Source: Cyclobacteriaceae bacterium
Lineage (GTDB): Bacteria; Bacteroidota; Bacteroidia; Cytophagales; Cyclobacteriaceae
NCBI GenBank assembly: GCA_022842845.1
Contig: JALHOT010000001.1
Span: 212,515-276,514, forward strand
Direction: 5' to 3'
Length of the DNA stretch: 64,000 nt
Part shown: positions 44,682-53,146 of the stretch, piece after piece
How the letters are laid out: each line of letters begins with the position of its first letter
Position numbering within the stretch: the first letter of the stretch is position 1
Position numbers and translations under genes: made by a program
The notes under the pieces: generated by a model
The model's input: only the letters and a program-made list of their open reading frames with translations
Told to the model about the DNA's origin: nothing
The model's database searches: none

Positions 44682-46193
44682 ATGAAGAACCTGCAAATCA
44701 CTACACTCGCACAATTAAAATCATCAGGTTATAAAAGTAAAAGCATTAAGCAAGAGTTAAGAGACAACTTAATCGACAAACTCCGCAAAAAAGAAAATGT
44801 ATTTGAAGGTATCTGGGGTTATGAAGAAACGGTAATACCTGATTTGGAAAGAGCCATCCTCTCAGGCCATGATATCAACTTGTTAGGATTAAGAGGCCAG
44901 GCGAAAACAAGATTAGCACGCCTGATGGTTAATTTATTAGACGAGTATGTGCCAGTAATTGAAGGCTCTGAACTTAATGATGACCCGCTCAATCCGCTTT
45001 CACGCCTTGGTCATGACCTTGTAAAAGAAATGGGAGACAACACGCCCATTCGCTGGTTGCACCGCAATGACCGCTATACCGAAAAGCTTGCCACACCCGA
45101 TGTATCAATTGCCGATTTAATTGGCGATGTGGATCCTATTAAGGCAGCGACTTTAAAATTACCTTACTCCGATGAGCGTGTGCTTCACTTCGGATTGATA
45201 CCACGTTCGCATCGTTGCTTGTTTGTCATCAACGAGTTGCCAGATTTACAACCACGTATTCAGGTATCGCTGTTTAATATTTTACAGGAAGGTGATATTC
45301 AAATAAGAGGTTTTAAACTACGCCTCCCTTTAGATATTCAATTTATCTTCACTGCCAATCCGGAAGATTATACTAACCGTGGTAGTATTGTTACGCCATT
45401 GAAAGATCGTATCGACAGCCAGATTATAACGCATTATCCTAAGTCACTGGATATTGGTAAACGTATTACACAACAAGAAGCAAGAATTAAACCGGAGCAA
45501 AAACATGTTGGTGTACTGGAGCTTGCCAAAGATTTGGTTGAGCAAATTGCCTTCGAAGCACGCAAAAGTGAGTATGTAGATGCCAAGAGTGGTGTTTCGG
45601 CCCGCCTAACCATTTCGGCTTATGAAAATTTAGTGGCTGCCGCGGAAAGACGTTCACTCATCAACAACGAAAAACAAGTACACATACGGGTTGGTGATTT
45701 CATTGGTGTAATTCCTTCAATCACCGGTAAGGTCGAACTTGTTTATGAAGGGGAACAAGAAGGCCCTATGATTGTTGCGCAGAGTTTGATTGGAAAAGCC
45801 ATACGCTCTCAGTTCGTTAAGTACTTCCCCGATCCAGATAAATTCAGAAAGCAAAAAGATAAGAATCCTTACAAAAAAATAACGGATTGGTTTGGCGATG
45901 GCAACACGGCTGATTTACTCAACGACATGCCACAAGCTGAATTTGAAAGTTTCCTGAAAAATATTCCTGGCCTTAAAGAATTGGTAGATGAATTTCATAA
46001 AGGACAGGATGCAGGCACTAAATTATTCATGATGGAGTTTGCCTTGCATGGTATGGCGGAATTCAGTCTATTAAGCAAGGGCTTCTTAACACAGGGTCAT
46101 CAGTTCAAAGATATTTTAGGAGGTATGTTTACCATGCCCAAACCTGGGGCTGAGGATGAAGAAGATTTTGATGATGAAGATGATAAACGCTAA
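44682..46193 (+). CDS. MoxR/Mg-chelatase-like AAA ATPase with variant Walker motifs
   Basis: The 503-residue protein has a Walker A-like loop G-L-R-G-Q-A-K75-T76, where the Gly before Lys is Ala. The Walker B is L-F-V-I-N184-E185, with Asn instead of the usual Asp before the catalytic Glu. A sensor stretch F-I-F-T-A-N-P-E-D-Y and an arginine-rich C-D-R-I-D-S-like part (L-K-D-R-I-D-S-Q) follow, and the C-terminus is acidic (D-E-E-D-F-D-D-E-D-D). I recall R-G-Q-A-K-T as common in this subfamily. It is central to a three-gene group with the VWA gene upstream and the AlbA_2 gene downstream. Confidence 0.82.
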   Translation: MKNLQITTLAQLKSSGYKSKSIKQELRDNLIDKLRKKENVFEGIWGYEETVIPDLERAILSGHDINLLGLRGQAKTRLARLMVNLLDEYVPVIEGSELNDDPLNPLSRLGHDLVKEMGDNTPIRWLHRNDRYTEKLATPDVSIADLIGDVDPIKAATLKLPYSDERVLHFGLIPRSHRCLFVINELPDLQPRIQVSLFNILQEGDIQIRGFKLRLPLDIQFIFTANPEDYTNRGSIVTPLKDRIDSQIITHYPKSLDIGKRITQQEARIKPEQKHVGVLELAKDLVEQIAFEARKSEYVDAKSGVSARLTISAYENLVAAAERRSLINNEKQVHIRVGDFIGVIPSITGKVELVYEGEQEGPMIVAQSLIGKAIRSQFVKYFPDPDKFRKQKDKNPYKKITDWFGDGNTADLLNDMPQAEFESFLKNIPGLKELVDEFHKGQDAGTKLFMMEFALHGMAEFSLLSKGFLTQGHQFKDILGGMFTMPKPGAEDEEDFDDEDDKR

Positions 46194-46227
46194 TTAAGGC
46201 TACACTAAAAATCAAGCTGATCAGGTT

Positions 46228-46893
46228 ATGTTTAAACTCCAGGAAGCGCAAACGTTTGATCCGCAAGAGATAAAAAATCTCAAGAAGTTAGTTTCACGTG
46301 GCGAAGGCTTGCAACTTGAGTTTAAACGCAAGGCCAACCATCCCTTTGAAATTGTAAAAGAATTTATCGCTTTTGCCAATACGCAGGGCGGTTCCTTACT
46401 CGTTGGTGTTGAAGATGATGGTGTAATCTATGGCGTGAAACACGCGGAAGGTGATGTGCACGCCATAGCCGAGGCGCTGAAGTTTTGCAAACCTGTTTTA
46501 GAGATCAACCAGACTTTTATCAATCTATCTGACAGCCGTATTGTTATTCGCTACGACATTCCTGAAAGCAAACAAAAGCCTCATTATCTGAAATGCGATG
46601 AAGAATCGACTGCCTATGTGAGGGTAGTTGATAAGTGTATGAAAGCGAGTAGTCAGATGTGTGAAGTATTAAAGCGCGGTCAAAAAGCTACTGGCATTAA
46701 ATTTACCTATGGCGATCAGGAGAAGTTACTGATGCAATACCTGGAGGTACATCACAAAATTACCTTAAAAGAGTGTGCCCAGCTACTAAAGATAAATAAT
46801 TGGAAAGCCTCAAGAAAACTCGTACTGTTAACCTTAGGGGATGTCTTACAAATAATCCCGACTGACAAAGGTGACTTATATATGCGCAAGTAA
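46228..46893 (+). CDS. AlbA_2 (Schlafen-type) domain protein
   Basis: The 221-residue protein has the AlbA_2 domain: E-G-L-Q-L-E-F-K-R-K, then K-E-F-I-A-F-A-N-T-Q-G-G-S-L-L-V-G-V-E-D-D-G at residues about 30-70, and a later Y-V-R-V-V strand. A C-terminal helical part (about 160-221) looks winged-helix-like. AlbA_2 domains bind nucleic acids or nucleotides and occur in transcription regulators. It lies 34 bases after the AAA gene. No ATPase motif is seen. Confidence 0.82.
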   Translation: MFKLQEAQTFDPQEIKNLKKLVSRGEGLQLEFKRKANHPFEIVKEFIAFANTQGGSLLVGVEDDGVIYGVKHAEGDVHAIAEALKFCKPVLEINQTFINLSDSRIVIRYDIPESKQKPHYLKCDEESTAYVRVVDKCMKASSQMCEVLKRGQKATGIKFTYGDQEKLLMQYLEVHHKITLKECAQLLKINNWKASRKLVLLTLGDVLQIIPTDKGDLYMRK

Positions 46894-46895
46894 AA

Positions 46896-47612
46896 TCAGC
46901 CTTCGTTCAAACTCCAATTATATTCGTAATACTCAATTTTAAAATCCACAGGGATTCTAACTATTCTATACTGATTGATCCAGTCAATAGCCGAACCCTT
47001 TTGTGTGAAGTCACCCTTGTACCAGTCGAAGATTTTAGACAAAGCCACTTTCTTGTCTGCATTCTCGACACGAAGCCACTCGCTGTTGTTTAAGGCCAAG
47101 GTGGTTCTTTCATTAAGCTGCTGTTCTAATTTGTCAGGTTGAATGGCGAAGCTTGCCAAAGGCGGGCAACTTTTGGCTGCACAAGCCAGTACAAAATGAA
47201 AACGACCATCTTTATAGGGAAGCAAAAGCTTTTTAATTTCTAATGCATTTAAAGACAACTCCTCACCTGCCACCTTGTGTTTCACCTTATCGAAGAAACC
47301 ACTTTTATCTAACGGTGATTTCAAAGGATAATATTCAGCTACCCAATAAATAACTATGAGATTATAAGAATTAATATAGAAAGCCTTTTTCTCATTATCA
47401 GTAAAAGCTGATAAATTCATCTGTCCAATTTCCTTGTAGAGTGAAGTGACTTCAGATTTATCAGTATTAATAGACTTATAGGCAACAGAACCGTCTTTTA
47501 CATATTTTTTAAAGAAGGCATCTGCCTTTTCAGTAAAAACCTTACTGGAATTTGCCAAACTACTTAATGTGGTAACTAAAATAAGTACTAGTATGTAATT
47601 AATTCGTTTCAT
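46896..47612 (-). CDS. Exported DUF547 protein
   Basis: From the ATG at 47612 the protein has 238 residues. It has a signal peptide (Y-I-L-V-L-I-L-V-T-T-L-S-S-L-A-N-S) and the DUF547 core: A-F-Y-I-N-S-Y-N-L-I-V-I-Y, L-S-L-N-A-L-E and H-F-V-L-A-C-A-A-K-S-C-P-P-L, with a Cys pair. DUF547 proteins resemble a papain-like fold with the N-x-Y-N helix. No enzymatic role is established. The frame extends upstream to 47642, but that adds no signal-peptide sense. Confidence 0.85.
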   Translation of the reverse strand: MKRINYILVLILVTTLSSLANSSKVFTEKADAFFKKYVKDGSVAYKSINTDKSEVTSLYKEIGQMNLSAFTDNEKKAFYINSYNLIVIYWVAEYYPLKSPLDKSGFFDKVKHKVAGEELSLNALEIKKLLLPYKDGRFHFVLACAAKSCPPLASFAIQPDKLEQQLNERTTLALNNSEWLRVENADKKVALSKIFDWYKGDFTQKGSAIDWINQYRIVRIPVDFKIEYYEYNWSLNEG

Positions 47613-47642
47613 AATGCCTGGATTTACGTTGTGTTCTGTCAA

Positions 47643-47971
47643 TAACTTAAAAATACAAGCTAAGATTCAGTGCACTCCGGATTCAATGGGCATTTGTCGC
47701 TGGCAAGACAAAACCAGAAGCCTACTTCAAAATAGAGAAAGCTTTGTTTTATCAAACCCTAAAAGATATAAACTAAAAAACTGTCATACTGCTGACAAGC
47801 AATTGATAACTGAAGGAATATATTGCAAGTTTTTAATTTTGAGCTGAACTTGCTAAAAGAAGAACATCCATTTAGTGAACCGTAAAACAACAATACGTAT
47901 ATTCATGTGCTTTAAACAACGACTTCAATTTCATTAACGCCAGCAGCTTGAATTGAACCAAAGAAATTTGT
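47643..47971. other. Intergenic region without recognised gene
   Basis: Between the divergent DUF547 and FAD-reductase genes there are about 330 bases, AT-rich, with no tRNA-like or repeat structure seen by eye. A plus-strand frame of 77 residues (47614-47847) has Cys/Lys/Arg-rich, uneven composition and starts inside the DUF547 coding region, so I do not call it. The region should hold the promoters for both flanking genes, but no exact TAnnTTTG box with a -33 element was found. Confidence 0.5.
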
Positions 47972-49276
47972 ATGAGTAATATTGTTATTATTGGAAATGG
48001 AATAGCGGGGGTTACAGTTGCGCGTCATATCAGAAAGCGCAGCAGCGATAACATAACCATTATTTCCTCTGAAACTGAATATTTTTTTTCCCGTACCGCA
48101 CTCATGTACGTTTACATGGGGCACATGAAATTTGATAATACCAAACCTTACGAAGACTGGTTTTGGAAAAAAAATAAAATAGACCTTGTCTATGATCATG
48201 TTAATGCAGTCGATACACAAAACGACACCTTGCTTTGTCGCTCAGGTAAAAAAATTACTTACGACACATTAATACTGGCCACAGGCTCACAACCCAATAA
48301 GTTTGGCTGGCCGGGACAGGATTTAGAAGGTGTGCAGGGGCTGTACAGCTATCAGGATCTGCAACTGATGGAGCAAAACAGTAAGGGCATCAAGAAAGCA
48401 GTTATTGTGGGCGGTGGATTGATTGGTATTGAAATGGCTGAAATGCTATTATCCAGAAACATTGAAGTTACTTTTCTGGTACGAGAGAAGGAATTCTGGA
48501 GCAACGTACTCCCTGTGCAAGAAGCAAAGTTGATATCCGATTATGTACGCAGCCACCATATAGATTTAAAACTGGAAACTGAACTCTTAAGTATTGAGGA
48601 TAATGGTGAAGGTAAGGTAAAAAGCATCATTACTTCTAAAAACGAAAGTATAGACTGCCAACTTGTTGGTTTAACGGTTGGTGTTTCACCTTCCATTGGC
48701 TTTTTAAAAGACTCAGGCATTAAAACCAACAGAGGCATACTTGTAAACGAATTTCTTCAAACTAATATCGGCAACGTTTACGCTATTGGTGATTGTGTTG
48801 AACGTACCTATGAACTAAGCGGTAGAAGAAACATAGAACAGGTATGGTATACCGGACGTATGATGGGCGAAGTAGTAGCCCAAACCATTTGTGGATCACC
48901 CACCAGGTACGAACCAGGGCCTTGGTTTAATTCCGCCAAATTTTTTGACATAGAATACCAAACTTATGGCAATGTTGGCGCACAGCTAAATGCTAATGAA
49001 TCAGAGTTCTATTGGGAGCATAGCAGTAAAAAGAAGGCAATGCACTTTATCTGGGACACAGCCAGCCAAGTATTTGTCGGTATCAATTCATTTGGCATAC
49101 GACTCAGGCATGAAAAGTTTGACCAATGGCTTCGGGGTAAGCAAAGCATTTCTTATGTGCTTGAACATTTACCAGAAGCCAATTTTGATCCTGAGTTTTC
49201 CCATAAGCACGAACCTGAAATCACGCAAGCTTTTGAAAAACAGTTTCCTCACTCACCTTCTTTATCTTTAAAATAA
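47972..49276 (+). CDS. FAD/NAD(P)H-dependent oxidoreductase (rubredoxin/nitrite-reductase-like)
   Basis: The 434-residue protein has an FAD-binding start I-V-I-I-G-N-G-I-A-G-V-T-V-A-R, the second dinucleotide fold A-V-I-V-G-G-G-L-I-G-I-E-M-A-E and the C-terminal FAD motif V-Y-A-I-G-D-C. The A-T-G-S loop is also present. This is the pyridine-nucleotide-disulfide oxidoreductase class II layout, without a redox C-x-x-x-x-C. It should move electrons from NAD(P)H to a partner protein. It lies seven bases before a membrane polyferredoxin gene, a likely partner. Confidence 0.88.
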   Translation: MSNIVIIGNGIAGVTVARHIRKRSSDNITIISSETEYFFSRTALMYVYMGHMKFDNTKPYEDWFWKKNKIDLVYDHVNAVDTQNDTLLCRSGKKITYDTLILATGSQPNKFGWPGQDLEGVQGLYSYQDLQLMEQNSKGIKKAVIVGGGLIGIEMAEMLLSRNIEVTFLVREKEFWSNVLPVQEAKLISDYVRSHHIDLKLETELLSIEDNGEGKVKSIITSKNESIDCQLVGLTVGVSPSIGFLKDSGIKTNRGILVNEFLQTNIGNVYAIGDCVERTYELSGRRNIEQVWYTGRMMGEVVAQTICGSPTRYEPGPWFNSAKFFDIEYQTYGNVGAQLNANESEFYWEHSSKKKAMHFIWDTASQVFVGINSFGIRLRHEKFDQWLRGKQSISYVLEHLPEANFDPEFSHKHEPEITQAFEKQFPHSPSLSLK

Positions 49277-49282
49277 GCGGCC

Positions 49283-50836
49283 ATGCAGTTGATAAGAATA
49301 ATTGGTTTGAATCTGTTTTTGGCAGCACTATTTCTCTTCCTCAGCTTACTGTTTTTTTCAGATTACACGTTAACAAAAGAAATATTTCAATCAAAGGTTA
49401 AGCAGGAACATCAACAACGACTATTGCCTGCCTTTGAAAACATCATTGATAAGACTTATCCCAATACATTCGTATTCGCGAATGAAATTAAAAATTCCAT
49501 TGAGGAACATAATTCTGCAGCAAGAAATCAGCAACAGTGGGATCAAGTTATCTATGATGATTATGTCGGCACACTAACCAAAGCATCAACACAGGGAATT
49601 GTAGTTGACTATACCTTGCTTTTATTTCTCCTGATTTTTGGAGGGGGAACTCTTGGCGCTTTGCTTTTTATTCTTCCTAAAATAGGTATAGAAGTACCGG
49701 GCATTAAGAATAATAACATCTTCCATGATGCCTTAAACAATCGTGGATGGATCGGCATACTCCTAGGTACATTGCTTATTTCATTTTACATCCTATTATA
49801 TTTCTACGATGCCTATGTCACCAATTGGATCATATTGGTAGAACCCTTAAAAAAACTAATCAATCCCAATGGAGATTCCAGCCAATGGTTCTTATACGGC
49901 TTCTTATACACCTTTGCGGTGATCGTCATGGGTATACGCATGCTCATTAAGTACCGTCACTCAAATTATCAAATGGTAAGGACAGCATCTGTCATGTTTT
50001 TTCAATTGGCCATTGCATTTCTACTGCCCGAAATTTTAGTAAGGATTAATCAACCTTATTTCGACTTTAAAAACATGTGGCCACTCGATTATGATTTCTT
50101 TGACGCGTGGCATATTAACATGCTTACACAATCAGATGGAAGCGTTGGTCTATTTATGTTTGTGTGGGGCATTACACTTTTTGTTGTTGGTGTGCCCGTC
50201 TTTGTTTACTTCTTTGGCAAGCGCTGGTACTGCAGTTGGGTTTGTGGTTGTGGAGGTTTAGCAGAAACAGCAGGCGATTCCTTCAGGCAGCTTTCAGACA
50301 AATCGCTAAAAGCCTGGAAAGTGGAGCGCTGGCTTATTCACGCTGTACTCATCTTCGCAGTGGTTATGACAGGGGCAGTGCTTTATAATTTCATCACTGG
50401 CACCAATAGTATTTTTGGTATTGATACCTACACCTATTTGAGAAAGCCTTATGGCTTTTTTGTTGGCGCTATTTTTTCTGGTGTTGTGGGTACTGGCTTT
50501 TATCCACTGATGGGTAATCGTGTGTGGTGCCGTTTCGGCTGCCCGCTGGCTGCCTACCTTGGTTTTGTTCAGCGATTCAAATCGCGTTTCCGAATTACTA
50601 CTAATGGAGGTCAATGTATTTCATGCGGTAATTGCTCAACCTATTGCGAAATGGGAATTGATGTACGCTGGTATGCACAACGTGGTCAAAATATTGTAAG
50701 AAGCTCTTGTGTAGGTTGTGGTGTCTGTTCATCGGTTTGCCCAAGAGGCGTGTTAAACCTTGAAGTAAAGGAAGAAGAAGACAGATTCGGAAAACCTATA
50801 CTCATCGGCAACAACGGCATTTCATTGCAGAAGTAA
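49283..50836 (+). CDS. Membrane polyferredoxin of the NapH/NosR/CcoG type
   Basis: The 517-residue protein has an N-terminal helix, an extracytoplasmic segment of about 90 residues, and about five further helices. Cys pairs lie in W-Y-C-S-W-V-C-G-C-G-G and V-W-C-R-F-G-C-P-L-A, where NosR/NapH have C-x-x-x-C-P motifs. Two ferredoxin-type [4Fe-4S] sites follow near the C-terminus: C-I-S-C-G-N-C-S-T-Y-C and C-V-G-C-G-V-C-S-S-V-C-P. It lacks the FMN domain of NosR. It probably takes electrons from the neighbouring FAD reductase into or across the membrane. Confidence 0.85.
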   Translation: MQLIRIIGLNLFLAALFLFLSLLFFSDYTLTKEIFQSKVKQEHQQRLLPAFENIIDKTYPNTFVFANEIKNSIEEHNSAARNQQQWDQVIYDDYVGTLTKASTQGIVVDYTLLLFLLIFGGGTLGALLFILPKIGIEVPGIKNNNIFHDALNNRGWIGILLGTLLISFYILLYFYDAYVTNWIILVEPLKKLINPNGDSSQWFLYGFLYTFAVIVMGIRMLIKYRHSNYQMVRTASVMFFQLAIAFLLPEILVRINQPYFDFKNMWPLDYDFFDAWHINMLTQSDGSVGLFMFVWGITLFVVGVPVFVYFFGKRWYCSWVCGCGGLAETAGDSFRQLSDKSLKAWKVERWLIHAVLIFAVVMTGAVLYNFITGTNSIFGIDTYTYLRKPYGFFVGAIFSGVVGTGFYPLMGNRVWCRFGCPLAAYLGFVQRFKSRFRITTNGGQCISCGNCSTYCEMGIDVRWYAQRGQNIVRSSCVGCGVCSSVCPRGVLNLEVKEEEDRFGKPILIGNNGISLQK

Positions 50837-50919
50837 GTTATTTTGGTCAAGTAGGCGACATATACCCTCTCTTATTCTTTTAGTATAAGAATCTATCGCT
50901 TAGATTATTGTTTTTAAGC

Positions 50920-52410
50920 ATGATCGAAAAAATACTCAAAAAGAATAATACAAAGTCCTATAGACATCGCTTGATTTTCATTCTGTTTGGGGCCTTCATT
51001 ATTCTTATCATCTACTTTCTGACTAATACCTACTATCAGATGCTAAGGCAGTCTAAAGAAGAAGTATTGGCAAAATTGAAAGCGGTTACAAGCACTGGAG
51101 CATTGATGATTAATGGAGACATGCATGCTCAGCTATCCAATAACTACATGGCTAAAGACAGCATAAATGATAATTCACAAGAACCAATTTATTATAGACT
51201 TCATAAAGCATTGTTAGCGATTAAGATTTCCAACCAGCTAAGCTCTGATGTATACACCATAGTATATTATGAGCCTGACAGTACTTTTCACTTTATTGGC
51301 ACATCTGCCGAAAATCCCTATTTCAGGCATACTTATAAGAATTATCCTAAAGATCTTCTTTCTAATTATAGTAAAGGAGGAACACTGGATATATATGAAG
51401 ATGAAAATGGAGTATGGCTTTCTGCATTTGCCCCTATAAGAAACAGTAAAGGTCAGGTAGTTGCCTTACTTGAAGCAGACGAACACTTTGAAGTATTCCT
51501 TGAAAAGGCAAAAGAAGATTTAATCCAGAACATTCTATTCTCGCTCTCTATAACCCTCCCTTTTGCATTTGTGTTATTTGGATATGTGGCAAACTCTCTA
51601 AACAATCTAAGAAATATCCAAGTACAATTAGAAAATCAAAATGAAGAGATTAAATCACAGAATGAAGAAATCAAATCGCAAAGCGAACAAATTGAGCGAT
51701 ATAATCTTGAGCTTAATGAAAGAATAACAGAGAGAACAGCTGCTCTTGCCAAGAGTCATCAACAGCTAAGTAGTTTTTTGTATCACTCATCCCATGATGT
51801 ACAGGCCCCTGTGGCCACTTTAAAAGGAATTCTTCGACTAGCCAAGCTCGATCAACAAGATAAAAAAAGCAATCAGTATTTTGAAATGATGCAAGCAACA
51901 ATAATTCATCTTGAAGAAATGACTAAAACCATTCAGCTTGTCTATGAAATTAAATCCCGAGAACTAATTACTGAAAAAATAAATATTAAAACATTTCTTG
52001 AAACAAACCTGATCACAATCATTAAAAATGAAGAAAATATAGTTGTCACAATTTCTGGGGATGATGAAGTTTACATAAATACAGATGTAGATTTATTTAA
52101 AACGATCATTAAAGAATTAGCCCGAAACTCGGTTCAATATCACAGCAACGAAGATAAATGCACCTTACTTTATCGTATATCAAAAAATAACCAATGGCTA
52201 CAACTTGAGGTAGAGGATAATGGAGATGGCATTGATCCTGAAAAGCAATCTAACTTATTTAGCTTGTTTAACAGAGGTCATGAAAATTCAACTGGCACCG
52301 GTTTAGGGCTTTATATCGCTAAAACTTGTATAGAACGTTTGCACGGAACGATTTCCTTTCTTCCCAAGGCTAAAAAAGGCACAAATTTTTTATTACGTTT
52401 GCCACTGTAA
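50920..52410 (+). CDS. Sensor histidine kinase with extracytoplasmic sensor domain
   Basis: From the ATG at 50920 the protein has 496 residues. A first membrane helix (I-F-I-L-F-G-A-F-I-I-L-I-I-Y) and a sensor domain of about 150 residues precede a second helix (L-S-I-T-L-P-F-A-F-V-L-F-G). Then come a coiled coil with repeated Q-N-E-E-I-K-S units, an H-box S-S-H-D-V-Q-A-P with the acceptor His, and the ATP-lid motifs D-N-G-D-G-I-D and G-T-G-L-G-L-Y. The next gene's ATG follows its stop directly with no gap. No response regulator is adjacent. Confidence 0.88.
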   Translation: MIEKILKKNNTKSYRHRLIFILFGAFIILIIYFLTNTYYQMLRQSKEEVLAKLKAVTSTGALMINGDMHAQLSNNYMAKDSINDNSQEPIYYRLHKALLAIKISNQLSSDVYTIVYYEPDSTFHFIGTSAENPYFRHTYKNYPKDLLSNYSKGGTLDIYEDENGVWLSAFAPIRNSKGQVVALLEADEHFEVFLEKAKEDLIQNILFSLSITLPFAFVLFGYVANSLNNLRNIQVQLENQNEEIKSQNEEIKSQSEQIERYNLELNERITERTAALAKSHQQLSSFLYHSSHDVQAPVATLKGILRLAKLDQQDKKSNQYFEMMQATIIHLEEMTKTIQLVYEIKSRELITEKINIKTFLETNLITIIKNEENIVVTISGDDEVYINTDVDLFKTIIKELARNSVQYHSNEDKCTLLYRISKNNQWLQLEVEDNGDGIDPEKQSNLFSLFNRGHENSTGTGLGLYIAKTCIERLHGTISFLPKAKKGTNFLLRLPL

Positions 52411-53100
52411 ATGAATAAGATAGTTCGTGTTATAATACCCGCCTTTAATGAAGAAAATGGTGTTGGTGAAGTTGTTAAAGAAATCCCGAAAGGCATTGTT
52501 GCAGAGGTAATTGTTGTCAATAACAACTCCAATGATAATACAAAGGAAGTAGCACAGCAAGCAGGAGCTACCGTACTTGACGAGAAAGTACCGGGCTATG
52601 GCAGAGCATGTTTAAAGGGCATGGACTATCTCAAAACGAATACAGTCAAAACCGATATTATTGTCTTTCTGGATGCTGATCACTCTGATTATCCGGAAGA
52701 AATGAATATGCTTATCCAACCTATCCTTGACGACAAGGCAGATCTAGTTATAGGATCGCGTGCCCTAGGCAACAAAGAAAGAGGTTCCATGACACCACAG
52801 CAAATTTTCGGCAACTGGCTGGCTACGCATTTAATAAAGCTATTCTACAACGTTTCGTTTACAGATCTTGGTCCCTTTCGCGCCATTCGCTACGACAAAC
52901 TTCTGGCGCTTAATATGCAGGACAAAAATTATGGCTGGACAGTAGAAATGCAGGTAAAGGCAGCTAAACAAAAAATGCGTTGTCTTGAAATACCCGTTCG
53001 GTATAGAAAGAGAATTGGTTACTCTAAAGTATCAGGCACTGTAAAAGGTACTGTTTTGGCAGGCTATAAGATCATTACTACCATCTTTAAATACATCTAA
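52411..53100 (+). CDS. Family 2 glycosyltransferase (dolichyl-phosphate-mannose-synthase-like)
   Basis: The 229-residue protein has the GT-A fold: V-I-I-P-A-F-N-E-E, V-V-N-N-N-S-N-D, the D-A-D-H motif, and a downstream L-G-P-F-R-A-I-R with W-T-V-E-M-Q. It transfers a sugar from a nucleotide sugar to an unknown, probably lipid or polyprenyl, acceptor. No membrane helix is evident. It starts in the base after the kinase stop codon, and the large GT2 gene follows 46 bases later. Confidence 0.88.
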   Translation: MNKIVRVIIPAFNEENGVGEVVKEIPKGIVAEVIVVNNNSNDNTKEVAQQAGATVLDEKVPGYGRACLKGMDYLKTNTVKTDIIVFLDADHSDYPEEMNMLIQPILDDKADLVIGSRALGNKERGSMTPQQIFGNWLATHLIKLFYNVSFTDLGPFRAIRYDKLLALNMQDKNYGWTVEMQVKAAKQKMRCLEIPVRYRKRIGYSKVSGTVKGTVLAGYKIITTIFKYI

Positions 53101-53146
53101 AATTACGACCTTTGTGCCGTAGACGGTTTGTTGCTGATTCTCAGTC

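Noticed and set aside
47614..47847. 77-residue plus-strand frame in the gap before the FAD reductase gene
   Set aside because: It starts inside the DUF547 coding region, has uneven, basic/Cys-rich composition and no recognisable motif or ribosome-binding context.
51620..51700. Tandem short repeats in the kinase gene (Q-N-E-E-I-K-S units)
   Set aside because: They encode a regular coiled coil between the membrane helix and the H-box, common in sensor kinases, and do not suggest a mobile element.
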